64,000 nt of DNA from Leucobacter allii. Its GTDB lineage: Bacteria > Actinomycetota > Actinomycetes > Actinomycetales > Microbacteriaceae. Position 1 is the stretch's first letter; each line of letters begins with the position of its first letter. The DNA lies in NCBI RefSeq assembly GCF_022919155.1, contig NZ_CP095045.1, positions 3,472,001-3,536,000 of the forward strand, given 5' to 3'. Below, in pieces: positions 44,172-51,669 of this stretch. Made by a program: the position numbers and the translations under genes. The notes under the pieces are model-generated. The model was not told where the DNA came from. It ran no database searches and worked only from the letters and a program-made list of their open reading frames with translations.

Positions 44172-44561
44172 CTATTCGTCCATGAGTTCGCCGGTCTCCT
44201 CCGTAAAGGGGTGGGAGACGAGGCCGAAGTCGCTCTGTTTCCGGGACTCAGGATTCTCATTGGTGCCACCGACATTCGCGTCAACGTCGCGCATTCGCTG
44301 GATCATGACCAGGTCTTCGGCGCGGCCAATCAGATCTGCGGTGTCCTCGCCAAGGTGGTTGCAGATCTTAAGTACGTCGTCAACATCGATAGCACGCAGA
44401 GCATTCAATGTCTTATGCAAGGTGGTGCGGGGTATGCCGGCTTCACGAGATAGGCGCGCGGCACTGACCTTCCGCCGGCCAAGTAGCGCGTTCAGCTCTT
44501 CGGCGACAGCGACCGTCATCGGGCCGATGTCTCGAGCATTTGATGCCTTGTCTGTTCCCAT
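44172..44561 (-). CDS. Prophage HTH repressor (ImmR-like)
   Basis: This is a 129-residue regulator with a Cro/C1-type HTH at about residues 18-75 (MTVAVAEELNALLGRRKVSAARLSREAGIPRTTLHKTL). The acidic C-terminal tail (RMRDVDANVGGTNENPESRKQ) is a possible cleavage segment for the adjacent ImmA protease. It is divergent from the first rightward gene and its probable repressor. Confidence 0.8.
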   Translation of the reverse strand: MGTDKASNARDIGPMTVAVAEELNALLGRRKVSAARLSREAGIPRTTLHKTLNALRAIDVDDVLKICNHLGEDTADLIGRAEDLVMIQRMRDVDANVGGTNENPESRKQSDFGLVSHPFTEETGELMDE

Positions 44562-44640
44562 GTAGGGAATCCTATATCAATTTCGGGAAACACAGTACCC
44601 CAGGTTGACACGTGCCCAGGTGCGACCTACCGTTATCCAC
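44562..44640. promoter_or_regulatory. Lysogeny switch region
   Basis: The rightward promoter has TTGACA (44605-44610), a 17-bp spacer and TACCGT (44628-44633), with the ATG seven bases later. Two direct repeats CCCAGGT lie at 44599-44605 and 44615-44621, flanking the -35. Other candidate sites are TAGG-GAAT-CCTA and the palindrome TTTCGGGAAA (44581-44590) near the leftward repressor start. Repressor binding here would block the early operon. Confidence 0.7.
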
Positions 44641-44886
44641 ATGGGAACGGAAAAGCAACGAAACCTGGTCGCTGGTGAGGTCAGGGCAGCAATCGCCCGG
44701 GCCGGGAAACGACAGTCGGACATCTGCCGCTTGACTGGGTTCTCGTCTTCGAGACTCTCCAACAAGCTTCGCGGGGAGTCTCCCTTCACGGTTGATGAGC
44801 TCTTCATCATCGCAGCGGCGCTGGAGGTTCCTGCCCGCTCTCTTCTGCCGCGGAGCGTCGATGAACTCGGGGCGGTTGCAGCATGA
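44641..44886 (+). CDS. Cro-like HTH protein
   Basis: This is an 81-residue protein: GEVRAAIARAGKRQSDICRLTGFSSSRLSNKLRGESPFTVDELFIIAAALEV is a full Cro/C1-type HTH. It is the first rightward gene and shares the MGT(E/D)K start with the opposing repressor. The ATG is placed seven bases after a TACCGT -10, predicting leaderless mRNA; the longer frame from 44605 would begin inside the promoter. Confidence 0.8.
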   Translation: MGTEKQRNLVAGEVRAAIARAGKRQSDICRLTGFSSSRLSNKLRGESPFTVDELFIIAAALEVPARSLLPRSVDELGAVAA

Positions 44887-45104
44887 GCACCGGGTATGCA
44901 GGTACGAGCTTTGAGCCGACGTGGACCACGAAGCAGGTGGCGGAGTTCCTCGGCCTGAAGGTGCAAACGGTCTACAACCGGCTCGATCACAAGCGCGGTG
45001 AGCCGGAGTTCCCGAGGCCGAAAAAGCAGGGGCGGCTGAATGCGTTCATCCCGTCTGAGGTCGCCGCGTATCGGGCCAAGCGGCTCGGATTGGAGGAGTC
45101 ATGA
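44883..45104 (+). CDS. Excisionase/AlpA-like HTH protein
   Basis: This is a 73-residue winged-HTH protein (WTTKQVAEFLGLKVQTVYNRLDHKRGEPEFPRPKK...AFIPSEVAAYRAKR) of the MerR-like excisionase/AlpA group. It may direct excision or regulate early genes. It overlaps the preceding and following genes by ATGA. Confidence 0.75.
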   Translation: MSTGYAGTSFEPTWTTKQVAEFLGLKVQTVYNRLDHKRGEPEFPRPKKQGRLNAFIPSEVAAYRAKRLGLEES

Positions 45105-45415
45105 GCAGCATGGTTTTGGATGGTGCGGCGTCGCGGTCGCGGTCGTCGGATCCGGTGACTTCGGTGGACGCCGGCCGATCGGTGGACGTGTGTCCGTCTC
45201 AGGAGTACGTGTTCGCGATTCTCAAGGACGTGGGGCCGCTGGCTAACCACGAGCTTCTCGAGTACCACTCTCCCCGCATTTGGCCTTGGTCACCGCAGCG
45301 AGTGCGTTCGGCTCGGTCTGAGCTCGTGGAGCAGGGCCGCGTGGAGTTCGCGGGTATCTACCGGCTGACGCCGAGTGGCCGTAGGGCGCGCGTGTGGCAG
45401 GTCGCCACTACCTGA
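45101..45415 (+). CDS. Hypothetical phage protein, winged-helix-like
   Basis: This is a 104-residue protein. SQEYVFAILKDVGPLANHELLEYH and SPQRVRSARSELVEQGRVEFAG have the spacing of a winged helix that reads initiator-like sites, but no named family was recognised. It is coupled to the preceding gene. Confidence 0.6.
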   Translation: MSSMVLDGAASRSRSSDPVTSVDAGRSVDVCPSQEYVFAILKDVGPLANHELLEYHSPRIWPWSPQRVRSARSELVEQGRVEFAGIYRLTPSGRRARVWQVATT

Positions 45416-45804
45416 TCTGAACCGTCTGGTTCATCCCTCCTGATGGGGAGGGCTGGCTACAGCATTCCCTTTTTCGGGTCCGTCGCTGTCGAAAGCGGCG
45501 GATCCACGAACATAGTTCGACTGAATTCCGATGGCCACCCGGCCCCGGTTCCAGAGGTTCGGACGTTGAATATCTCGCTAGATCCTGTTGATCGTCTCGT
45601 GGTGGGGGCGTAGGGGTGCGGTGGTGGAAAGTCGGCAGGTAGGTCCCTGTCGCAAAGTTTTGGCCTCGCAGTCGCGGGGAACCGGGCACGGGTTATGTGC
45701 GGGCGGTACATGGTTGTCGCGTCATGGCTGGGTTACCCGGTGACGTGCAGGGATCGTGACCCTGACCGCCACGGCGGATGGTCCGCAAATGAGAGGTGGT
45801 TGTT
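45416..45804. other. 389-bp non-coding stretch of the early region
   Basis: There is no convincing gene here. A CCCTCC/GGAGGG hairpin (45435-45452) follows the preceding stop. A short rightward frame from 45695 has no ribosome site and overlaps the next gene. It may hold an untranslated leader or regulatory RNA, but nothing decisive is visible. Confidence 0.4.
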
Positions 45805-46134
45805 ATGGCTACAGAGATCGGAAGCGCGTTCATGGACGTGCCGGCAAGTGATTCACATCTTCGGACGGAAGCCCTGAATCATGCGGTCAAGCTTCGGATG
45901 TCAACGAACGTCCGGGGCACTATCGGCGAGATCGTGGCTGATGCAGATGAGATGTACCGCTTCCTGAAGGGTGATCGTCCGGTGGGCGTATCCCTTCCGG
46001 GTGAGGTCGCTCAGTCGCTGAACCTTGTTGGTGGCGTTCGCGAGGTCCGCTTTGCGCGCGGCGCAGTTGCGCGCTGGACGCATGACCCTGATGGGTTGCG
46101 TGTGGAGCTGAACGAGGAGCCGCCGGCGTTCTAG
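45805..46134 (+). CDS. Hypothetical phage protein
   Basis: This is a 109-residue protein starting MATEIGSAFMDVPAS after the strong GAGAGGTGG site. LNHAVKLRMSTNVRGTIGEIVADADEMYRFLKG could be a ribbon-helix-helix or helical regulator, but it is not assigned to a family. Confidence 0.65.
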   Translation: MATEIGSAFMDVPASDSHLRTEALNHAVKLRMSTNVRGTIGEIVADADEMYRFLKGDRPVGVSLPGEVAQSLNLVGGVREVRFARGAVARWTHDPDGLRVELNEEPPAF

Positions 46135-46338
46135 GTGGTTGGCCCGTGTGTGCGCTCGCGGATCGGCGCACGGGTACTGGCGCGATAGCGCGTTGACGCG
46201 GGTGTGTGTCACCTGGCGGCGGCATCGGGGTTTGTCGTACGGGATGGGTCGCGTATGCGGTCGTACCTAGATGAGGGGGCGTCGGATGGAACTACCGGCG
46301 TCCCCATACCCCGCTCAAGTTTTCAGGAGGGAGTGGCG

Positions 46339-46509
46339 ATGAAGTCGATGGATGAGGTGCGGGCGGAGATTGCGGTGATGCGGGCGAATCGTTCGTATGC
46401 GGATTCGTGCGTGGAGATGGCTGTTGAGGACTCGTCTCGTGCGTACTGGGTGGATCGGGTGAGCGAGTTGACGCAGCGGATCTGGGCGTTGGAGTGGGTG
46501 CTGTCGTGA
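46339..46509 (+). CDS. Small hypothetical phage protein
   Basis: This is a 56-residue helical protein, MKSMDEVRAEIAVMRANRSYAD..., preceded by an AGGAGGG ribosome site. The stretch 46,135-46,338 before it holds no gene that I can support. Confidence 0.6.
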   Translation: MKSMDEVRAEIAVMRANRSYADSCVEMAVEDSSRAYWVDRVSELTQRIWALEWVLS

Positions 46510-46595
46510 ACGGCGGCGATCTGTTGTTCGTGATTGTGGCGTTGCTCGTCGTGCGCGTCTTGTACTTGTGGGAGGTGCGGCGTGGCAGACGGTGA
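46506..46595 (+). CDS. 29-residue membrane peptide
   Basis: The GTG start overlaps the preceding stop (GTGA). The product is one hydrophobic helix (LLFVIVALLVVRVLYLW) with a basic tail RRGRR. It overlaps the RusA start, so its main role could be translational coupling; a membrane-active peptide is the alternative. Confidence 0.5.
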   Translation: MNGGDLLFVIVALLVVRVLYLWEVRRGRR

Positions 46596-46956
46596 ATGGC
46601 ATTTCGATTTCGACTGGGCGAAGCCGCCCCTGTCGCTGAACTATCGGATGCATCACATGCAGGCCGCGAAACTCACGAAAGAGATTCGCGGCCTGATGCA
46701 CGCCCGGGCTCGTGTACTTCCCACGATGGCACGTTGCGAGGTGGTGTTGACATGGTTCGTGAGCACCCGCACGCGGCGTGATGACGAGAACCCTGTGCCG
46801 ACGCTGAAGGCGCTCTGCGACGGGCTCGTGGATGCGGAGATCGTGCCGGATGACACGCACGAGTTCATGGTGAAGAGAATGCCGGTCATCGTGTACCGGC
46901 GAGGTGAGCCAGCGTCGATGCGGCTCACCATACGAGACATAGGAGAAGAAGCATGA
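46582..46956 (+). CDS. rusA: RusA-family Holliday junction resolvase
   Basis: This is a 124-residue protein. PPLSLNYRMH at the N-terminus and the acidic metal residues in RTRRDDENPVPTLKALCDGLVDAEIVPDD (residues 62-91) match RusA, which resolves four-way junctions during phage recombination. The GTG start sits eight bases after GGGAGG. It lies just upstream of the exonuclease genes. Confidence 0.85.
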   Translation: MADGEWHFDFDWAKPPLSLNYRMHHMQAAKLTKEIRGLMHARARVLPTMARCEVVLTWFVSTRTRRDDENPVPTLKALCDGLVDAEIVPDDTHEFMVKRMPVIVYRRGEPASMRLTIRDIGEEA

Positions 46957-47186
46957 GCAAGCAAGACGAAGCGAAGTGCGATCACAGGCGGTCCGAGGTG
47001 CTCGTTACGAACCAGCCCCATGGGTACGACAACACACGTTCGCACGCATCCGTTTGGGTCTGCGCCGACCCGGGATGCGTACTCGATGCGATGGGGTGGG
47101 TGACCCGGTTCACGAAGGAAACCGCCTGGTGGCGGGTGGGCGTTCATGGCGAGTGGCAGCAGACGGTGCCGGAGGTGGTGTCGTGA
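46953..47186 (+). CDS. Small Cys/His phage protein
   Basis: A 77-residue protein with C-D-H near the N-terminus and VWVCADPGC in the middle, so it may bind zinc. It is coupled to rusA by ATGA. No family was recognised. Confidence 0.6.
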   Translation: MSKQDEAKCDHRRSEVLVTNQPHGYDNTRSHASVWVCADPGCVLDAMGWVTRFTKETAWWRVGVHGEWQQTVPEVVS

Positions 47187-47377
47187 TGTCTGAGACGCCA
47201 ACGTTTTTGAACGAGACCCGGGGGTGGAATCCTCCGGGTCTTTCGTTTGGTGCGGGCCTGTTCCTGGACGAGGTGGAGCGGCCGGACCGCCCGCACATGT
47301 GTGGCCGGTGCCGGAACCCGTTCACTCGGGAGGGCAACAGTGAGTGCCCGAACAGGAGCCGTGATGTCTCGGCATGA
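47186..47377 (+). CDS. Small CxxC phage protein
   Basis: A 63-residue protein with a HMCGRCRNPF...SECPNRSR zinc-ribbon-like pattern near the C-terminus. It is coupled to the preceding gene. Confidence 0.6.
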   Translation: MSETPTFLNETRGWNPPGLSFGAGLFLDEVERPDRPHMCGRCRNPFTREGNSECPNRSRDVSA

Positions 47378-47519
47378 CCGTCTCGATGCGGGGTGGGTGC
47401 CGGACGATCGGGACCGCCGGTGCGACTGCGACGACTGCATGGTGCAGGAAGCTGCGGACCGGTACACGGACTACGAGGTGGACAGGATCAGAGAGGAGAA
47501 GGTTCATGGTGACGCGTGA
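47364..47519 (+). CDS. Small Cys-rich phage protein
   Basis: A 51-residue protein, MSRHDRLDAGWVPDDRDRRCDCDDCMV..., carrying a CDCDDC cluster. It overlaps both neighbours and starts after AGGAGCC. Function unknown. Confidence 0.55.
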   Translation: MSRHDRLDAGWVPDDRDRRCDCDDCMVQEAADRYTDYEVDRIREEKVHGDA

Positions 47520-48339
47520 CGGGCTTGTGTACGGCCTCCCGGAGGCGGAATATCATGCGCCGAAAGATGAGCTGTCGTCCACCGGGGCGAAGCTGATCCT
47601 GGACGCGCCGGCCCGGTTCAAGCATGTCGTGCTCGACGGCAACCAGGAACACAAGGACTCCTACGATCTAGGGTCGATCGTGCATGCGAAGGTTCTCGGC
47701 ACCGGGTGGGGTGTCGAGGTGCTGGACTTCGAGAATTGGCGCACGAAAGCCTCGCAGGAAGCGAAAGCAGCAGCACGTGCGGCAGGACTGATCCCGATGC
47801 TTCGGCATGAGGTTGAGAAGCCGAACGCGATCGCTGAAGCGGTCCTCGCGAACCGCGACGCTGCTGCCCTGTTCGAGCGGGATGGGGCGTCGGAGGTGTC
47901 AGCGTTCGCGACCTGCCCGGAAACCGGGGTGAGGGTCCGTGCACGTGCTGACCGCTTCTGTGGGCCGATCGTGGACCTCAAGACCACGGCAGGATCCGCC
48001 AAGCCGGAAGACTTCGCCCGGACCGCGTTCAAGTTCGGATATGACCTGCAGGACGCGATGTACGAGGACGTGTTCAGGTGGGCTTCGGGATGGGATGACG
48101 AGTTCAAGTTCGTCGTCGTAGAGACGCGCGCACCCTACCTTGTGAGCGTCTGCACCCTCCGGTCCGACTTCATCGACATGGGGCGTGACAAAGCCCTGAA
48201 GGCCAGGCGGGTGTACGCCGAGTGCATGGCTGCCGGGATCTGGCCCGGCTACCCGTCCGGGGAGCACGTCGTGGAACCGCCCATGGCTGCGGTCTACGAC
48301 TACCAAGACAACTACGAGAGCGAGGAGATTCACCTCTGA
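47506..48339 (+). CDS. RecE/lambda-exonuclease-like PD-(D/E)XK nuclease
   Basis: This is a 277-residue nuclease. LSSTGAKLILDAPARFKHVVLDG and the G-x-x-x-H box DLGSIVHAKVLG precede the core ADRFCGPIVDLKTT (D...D-x-K), followed by the YDLQDAMYEDVF Q-x-x-x-Y motif. These define the RecE/YqaJ type of 5'-3' exonuclease used in phage single-strand annealing. The partner gene immediately downstream (TGATG overlap) is not a recognisable RecT. It starts after GAGAGGAGAAGG. Confidence 0.82.
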   Translation: MVTRDGLVYGLPEAEYHAPKDELSSTGAKLILDAPARFKHVVLDGNQEHKDSYDLGSIVHAKVLGTGWGVEVLDFENWRTKASQEAKAAARAAGLIPMLRHEVEKPNAIAEAVLANRDAAALFERDGASEVSAFATCPETGVRVRARADRFCGPIVDLKTTAGSAKPEDFARTAFKFGYDLQDAMYEDVFRWASGWDDEFKFVVVETRAPYLVSVCTLRSDFIDMGRDKALKARRVYAECMAAGIWPGYPSGEHVVEPPMAAVYDYQDNYESEEIHL

Positions 48340-48863
48340 TGGACATCTCGAAGATCATCCAACCGAAGTCGGACCAGCAGAACTACGACGACTACATCGC
48401 CGGTCCGAAGACCGTGACCGTGAGCGACGTTCGCGTCCTCGAAACTGATCAGCCTCTCGAACTGCATCTGACGGAGTTCCCGGGGCGTCCGTACAAGCCG
48501 AACCTGTCGATGCGGCGCGTCCTCATCGGCATCTGGGGCAACGGCGTCTCTTCCTATATCGGCCGCTCGCTGCGCCTCTATGGGGATCCCACGGTCAAGT
48601 TCGGGAAGTACGAGGTAGGCGGCATCAAGATCAGCCACCTGTCCCACATTGACGAGCCGAAGACGATCATGCTGACGGTGACTCGGGGGCGCAAGGAGCC
48701 GTTCACGGTGCAGCCGCTCACGACGAGGGATGCTGCCGCCGCATGGCTGCAGGCAGCGTCGACTATGGAGGAACTGCAGAAGGCGTGGGCCGCGGTCCAA
48801 CAGGCCGGGTACGCGGCCGACCTGTCCGGGCTGAAGGACGCACGAAAGCAGGAGCTGACGTGA
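48339..48863 (+). CDS. Unknown partner of the RecE-like exonuclease, candidate annealase
   Basis: This is a 174-residue protein: IIQPKSDQQNYDDYIAGPKTVTVSDVRV, LTEFPGRPYKPNLSMRRVLIGIWG and KYEVGGIKISHLSHIDEPKTIMLTVTRGRK. The pattern suggests an OB-like beta barrel followed by a helical tail (TMEELQKAWAAVQQAGYAADLSGLKDARKQE) of the type also seen at the ends of RecT-like and Rad52-like phage proteins. Function is inferred from position only. Confidence 0.55.
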   Translation: MDISKIIQPKSDQQNYDDYIAGPKTVTVSDVRVLETDQPLELHLTEFPGRPYKPNLSMRRVLIGIWGNGVSSYIGRSLRLYGDPTVKFGKYEVGGIKISHLSHIDEPKTIMLTVTRGRKEPFTVQPLTTRDAAAAWLQAASTMEELQKAWAAVQQAGYAADLSGLKDARKQELT

Positions 48864-48994
48864 CTACGACCCAGACAGGTATCCCGATCGTGCACTGCGG
48901 CGAATGCGGTGTGCGTCACCCGGTCAGTCGCGCCCACTGCATCTATTGCGGGAAAGCGTCGCTGTTCGGGCACGACTTCTGCGAACCGTCATGA
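48860..48994 (+). CDS. Small zinc-ribbon protein
   Basis: A 44-residue protein with HCGECGVRHP...AHCIYCGKASLFGHDFC, a four-Cys zinc ribbon with extra His and Cys. GTG start with GTGA overlap; coupled to the HNH gene downstream by ATGA. Confidence 0.65.
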   Translation: MTTTQTGIPIVHCGECGVRHPVSRAHCIYCGKASLFGHDFCEPS

Positions 48995-49371
48995 GTTTGC
49001 CGAAGAAGACGACGGCCGCTGTCCTGGAACGGGATGGCGGCCTTTGCGTTCTCCGCCTGGACGGCTGCCTGGTTGAGGCGTCGTGTGCGGATCATCGCGC
49101 GAACCGGGGGCATGGTGGAGCACGGTCCGGGGTGTTGGATCGGTTGTCGAATCTGCTGGCGGCCTGTGGGCTTTGCAACGGCCATAAGGAGGACGCGGAA
49201 GGCGATCTGAGGGCCGATCTGGAACGGCGTGGGGTGCGGCTCCGGTCGGACTCCACGCATGCGAAGACGGCGCTCAGGGCGCTCGTCACACCCGTGATCT
49301 ATCCGGATGGTGGGCGCTACTACCTGGACGACTTCGGGGGCCGCGAAGAGGTCAAGGAGCAACCGTTTTGA
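48991..49371 (+). CDS. HNH endonuclease
   Basis: This is a 126-residue HNH nuclease: ASCADHRANRGHGG (first His), RLSNLLAACGLCNGHKED (Asn and final His, with zinc Cys pair CGLC). It may be a homing-type or phage-processing nuclease. It starts by ATGA overlap. Confidence 0.82.
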   Translation: MSLPKKTTAAVLERDGGLCVLRLDGCLVEASCADHRANRGHGGARSGVLDRLSNLLAACGLCNGHKEDAEGDLRADLERRGVRLRSDSTHAKTALRALVTPVIYPDGGRYYLDDFGGREEVKEQPF

Positions 49372-49386
49372 GAGAGGAGGAAGACG

Positions 49387-50175
49387 TTGGCGTGGTTCAA
49401 GGTGGACGATGGGCTGCACGCCTCTCGTAAGTTCTTGTCGATCCCGAAACGGTCTCGGTTTGCGGCGGTCGGAACGTGGACGATCGCGGGCTCTTGGTGC
49501 GCTGACCAACTCACTGACGGGCACGTACCGGAGTACATGTTGGAACTGTGGGGCGTGCCACCTTCGGTACCTTCCGCGTTGGTGGAAGCGGGGCTTTGGG
49601 AGCGCGAGTCTGGTGGCTATCTGTTCTGCAACTGGCTTGAGTATCAGCCGCGTAAGGCAGACGTAGACGCCGAGCGCGAGGCGAGTCGGGAACGCATGAG
49701 GGAGTTACGAGCCAAACGCAAACAGAAGAAACCGCAGGATGATGCGGAAGTTGGGGATATGTTCGGGCGAACGGTTGCGAACGGTTCGGATAATGTTCGT
49801 AACCCCGACCCGACCCGACCCGACCCAGTACCTATAGAGGTCTCTAAAGAGACCTCTCCGCGCAAAGCGCGAGGGTCACGGGTCGACGCTAACTGGATCC
49901 CTGAGCGTGACTTGATCCAGCAGATGCAAACCGAGTGCCCCGGCGTTGATCTTGAGGCCGAGCATCGGGTGTTCATCGACTACTGGGTGGCTCAGCCGGG
50001 GCAGAAGGGCGTGAAGGTCGATTGGGCGGCGACGTGGCGGAACTGGATGCGTCGCAAGCATGGCGAGCGCGGCAACGGGAGTGCGGTCGCGGGTTCTGCC
50101 GGGCGCGGCTCGAAGCCGTCGCCCGGGCAGAAGGCACGCAGTATCGCTGACGAACTACGAATGGAGGGGCTATGA
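49387..50175 (+). CDS. Phage replication initiator (replisome organiser-like)
   Basis: This is a 262-residue protein with a TTG start after a GAGAGGAGGAAGACG site. The N-terminal winged-helix region (MAWFKVDDGLHASRKFLSIP...AVGTWTIAGSWCADQLTDGHV...LVEAGLWE) matches phage replisome organisers. A charged, low-complexity linker (about residues 90-165) precedes a C-terminal domain (VFIDYWVAQPGQKGVKVDWAATWRNWMRR) of the DnaT/DnaD-tail kind. The linker DNA contains the repeat structure at 49,807-49,857, so the gene may carry the origin. Confidence 0.75.
   Translation: MAWFKVDDGLHASRKFLSIPKRSRFAAVGTWTIAGSWCADQLTDGHVPEYMLELWGVPPSVPSALVEAGLWERESGGYLFCNWLEYQPRKADVDAEREASRERMRELRAKRKQKKPQDDAEVGDMFGRTVANGSDNVRNPDPTRPDPVPIEVSKETSPRKARGSRVDANWIPERDLIQQMQTECPGVDLEAEHRVFIDYWVAQPGQKGVKVDWAATWRNWMRRKHGERGNGSAVAGSAGRGSKPSPGQKARSIADELRMEGL
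49807..49857. repeat. Tandem GACCC repeats and a 22-bp palindrome, candidate replication origin
   Basis: Four GACCC units (49807-49826) precede AGAGGTCTCT (49836-49845), AA, and AGAGACCTCT (49848-49857), a perfect 22-bp palindrome. The stretch is A+T-richer than its surroundings and lies in the linker-coding part of the replication initiator gene. Confidence 0.5.
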
Positions 50176-50594
50176 AACCGAGCGAGGTTGCCGACCTGCT
50201 GTCGCTGTCGCTCGAGATTGACCGGTACGCGACGGCCGACAAGATGACGAAGGAGCGGGCGGTGGCGTGGGCGGCCACGATCGGGGCGAAGGCTCCGGGG
50301 ATGACGTTCGACGCGGCGCAGCGTGTGGTCATCGACTACTACGCAGACGGCGGGGACTCGCTGCAGGTGGGTGACCTGATCATTGTGTGGCGGAAGAAGA
50401 ACGCTGCGGATGTGCGTGCGGCTCGCAGCCGTGGCCTGATTGGTCGTGACCATAGCGAGCATCAGGCGCTGCCGCCGGCGGTGAATCGGGCGTTGGCGGA
50501 GGCTCGTGAGCGTGATCGCGCCACGGCCGCCCAGTATGCGGTCGAGGGGTCTGCGGTGTCGCCGCTGCAGCTCGACGTGGGGCGGCGACCGTGA
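50172..50594 (+). CDS. Phage protein, possible helicase loader
   Basis: This is a 140-residue protein. VADLLSLSLEIDRYATADKMTKERAVAWAATIGAKAPGMTFDAAQRVVIDYYADGGDSLQVGDLIIVWRKK resembles small helicase-loader proteins of the G39P type, with an unstructured C-terminal tail. Its place right after the replication initiator supports that, but the similarity is weak. Confidence 0.55.
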   Translation: MKPSEVADLLSLSLEIDRYATADKMTKERAVAWAATIGAKAPGMTFDAAQRVVIDYYADGGDSLQVGDLIIVWRKKNAADVRAARSRGLIGRDHSEHQALPPAVNRALAEARERDRATAAQYAVEGSAVSPLQLDVGRRP

Positions 50595-50785
50595 TGCGCA
50601 GTCGCGCCGATGTTCGCGAGCGGGAGGAGCTCGTGAGCGAACTATGGCGATTGCGGTGCTCGGATCCTGTGATCGCGGATCGGGCTGGGTGCACGGATCG
50701 GACGGTTCGTCGGATCCGGCGACGCTTGGGTTTGGGGGCGTGGGAGGTGTGGCAGCAGCAGCAGCAGTTGCGGCGAGTGTTGTGA
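50591..50785 (+). CDS. Small HTH protein
   Basis: A 64-residue protein (IADRAGCTDRTVRRIRRRLGLG is a clear HTH), probably binding DNA as a small phage regulator. Start GTG at 50591 or ATG at 50594; coupled to the preceding gene. Confidence 0.65.
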   Translation: MMRSRADVREREELVSELWRLRCSDPVIADRAGCTDRTVRRIRRRLGLGAWEVWQQQQQLRRVL

Positions 50786-50819
50786 GTCAAATGGCCGTAT
50801 GGCTGGAAAGAGGTAACAG

Positions 50820-51074
50820 GTGACGGTGGTTCGCGTGTACACGAAAGAGCGTTGCGTGCAGTGCGACATGACGAAGCGGCTGATGAGTCAGCTCGGTGTC
50901 GAGTTCGTGGAGGAAGACGCGATGGATGAGGGCAACCTGCTCGCGTTCAAGGAGCTTGGGTTCCTGGCGGCTCCGGTGGTGGCTGTGGGGGAGTCGCGGG
51001 ATGACATGTGGTCGGGTTTCCGGCCGGATCGTATCAAGGAGATCGCGCAGCGACTCAACAAGGAGGAAAAGTGA
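50820..51074 (+). CDS. NrdH/glutaredoxin-like redoxin
   Basis: An 84-residue thioredoxin-fold protein with the redox pair C12-V-Q-C15 in YTKERCVQCDMTKR, cis-Pro in FLAAPVVAV and DMWSGFRPDRIKEIA, all as in NrdH, the electron donor of ribonucleotide reductase. The GTG start is in a GTGA context. It is probably used to raise dNTP supply during phage growth. Confidence 0.85.
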   Translation: MTVVRVYTKERCVQCDMTKRLMSQLGVEFVEEDAMDEGNLLAFKELGFLAAPVVAVGESRDDMWSGFRPDRIKEIAQRLNKEEK

Positions 51075-51553
51075 GCAAGGCAGTATTCAGCATTGAGGGT
51101 TTCGCGGCGGAACCGAAGCCGCGCACGTCGCAGAACGGGAAGCGCATGCTCGACATCTCGGTAGCGCACACGGAACGGCGCAGGAACAAGCAGTCTGGCG
51201 AGTGGGAGAACGTCACTGACCGGGACGGGAACGAGGTGACTTTGTGGGCTCGGGCGACGTTCTTCGATGAGCAGGCCGACCTTCTCGCCCGGGAGGTGTC
51301 GAAGGGCACGCTGGTCCGCATCGAGGGGATGCCGCGCCTGAACGTGTACACCGACAACGCGGGCGCGGCGAAGGCGAGCATCGATGTGCAGTTCGCTTCG
51401 ATCAGCATCATCCCCAGAGCTTCCCAGGGCGGTTCTGGCGGCGGATACCAGGCGCCCCCGGCTCAGCAGTCGCAGCAGTCGTGGGGAGCGCCCCAGAACG
51501 TCGCACAGAACTCCGGGTTCGGGGATTCGTTCGCTGATACAAGTCCGTTTTGA
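51071..51553 (+). CDS. ssb: Single-stranded DNA-binding protein
   Basis: This is a 160-residue protein with an OB-fold N-terminal domain (FSIEGFAAEPKPR, DISVAHTERRRNKQSGEWEN, LWARATFFDEQADLL, KGTLVRIEGMPR) and a Gln/Gly-rich linker. The acidic tip ends D-T-S-P-F, close to the SSB partner-binding D-D-x-P-F. The GTG start is preceded by AGGAGG. Confidence 0.88.
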   Translation: MSKAVFSIEGFAAEPKPRTSQNGKRMLDISVAHTERRRNKQSGEWENVTDRDGNEVTLWARATFFDEQADLLAREVSKGTLVRIEGMPRLNVYTDNAGAAKASIDVQFASISIIPRASQGGSGGGYQAPPAQQSQQSWGAPQNVAQNSGFGDSFADTSPF

Positions 51554-51669
51554 GCATCCTTGACTGGTTGCAGCGTGCAGAACCACTGATCTGGGCACTC
51601 CACCAAGCGCCCGAGGATGCGACTGACACGCAACTCGCGGACATCGTTCGCAAACACTGGCCCCGCTAG
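51550..51669 (+). CDS. 39-residue hypothetical protein
   Basis: The TTG start overlaps the ssb stop (TTGA). The product is LSILDWLQRAEPLIWALHQAPEDATDTQ..., amphipathic and helical. It ends inside the terminator hairpin that follows. No family was recognised. Confidence 0.45.
   Translation: MSILDWLQRAEPLIWALHQAPEDATDTQLADIVRKHWPR

Noticed and set aside
45695-45877. A 60-codon rightward frame in the early-region gap
   Set aside because: No ribosome site, no recognisable composition, and it overlaps the well-supported gene at 45,805.
48991-49371. Treating the HNH gene at 48,991 as the nuclease partner of the cytosine methylase
   Set aside because: The genes are about 2.4 kb apart with ssb and replication genes between, and HNH nucleases are common in actinophages without methylases.
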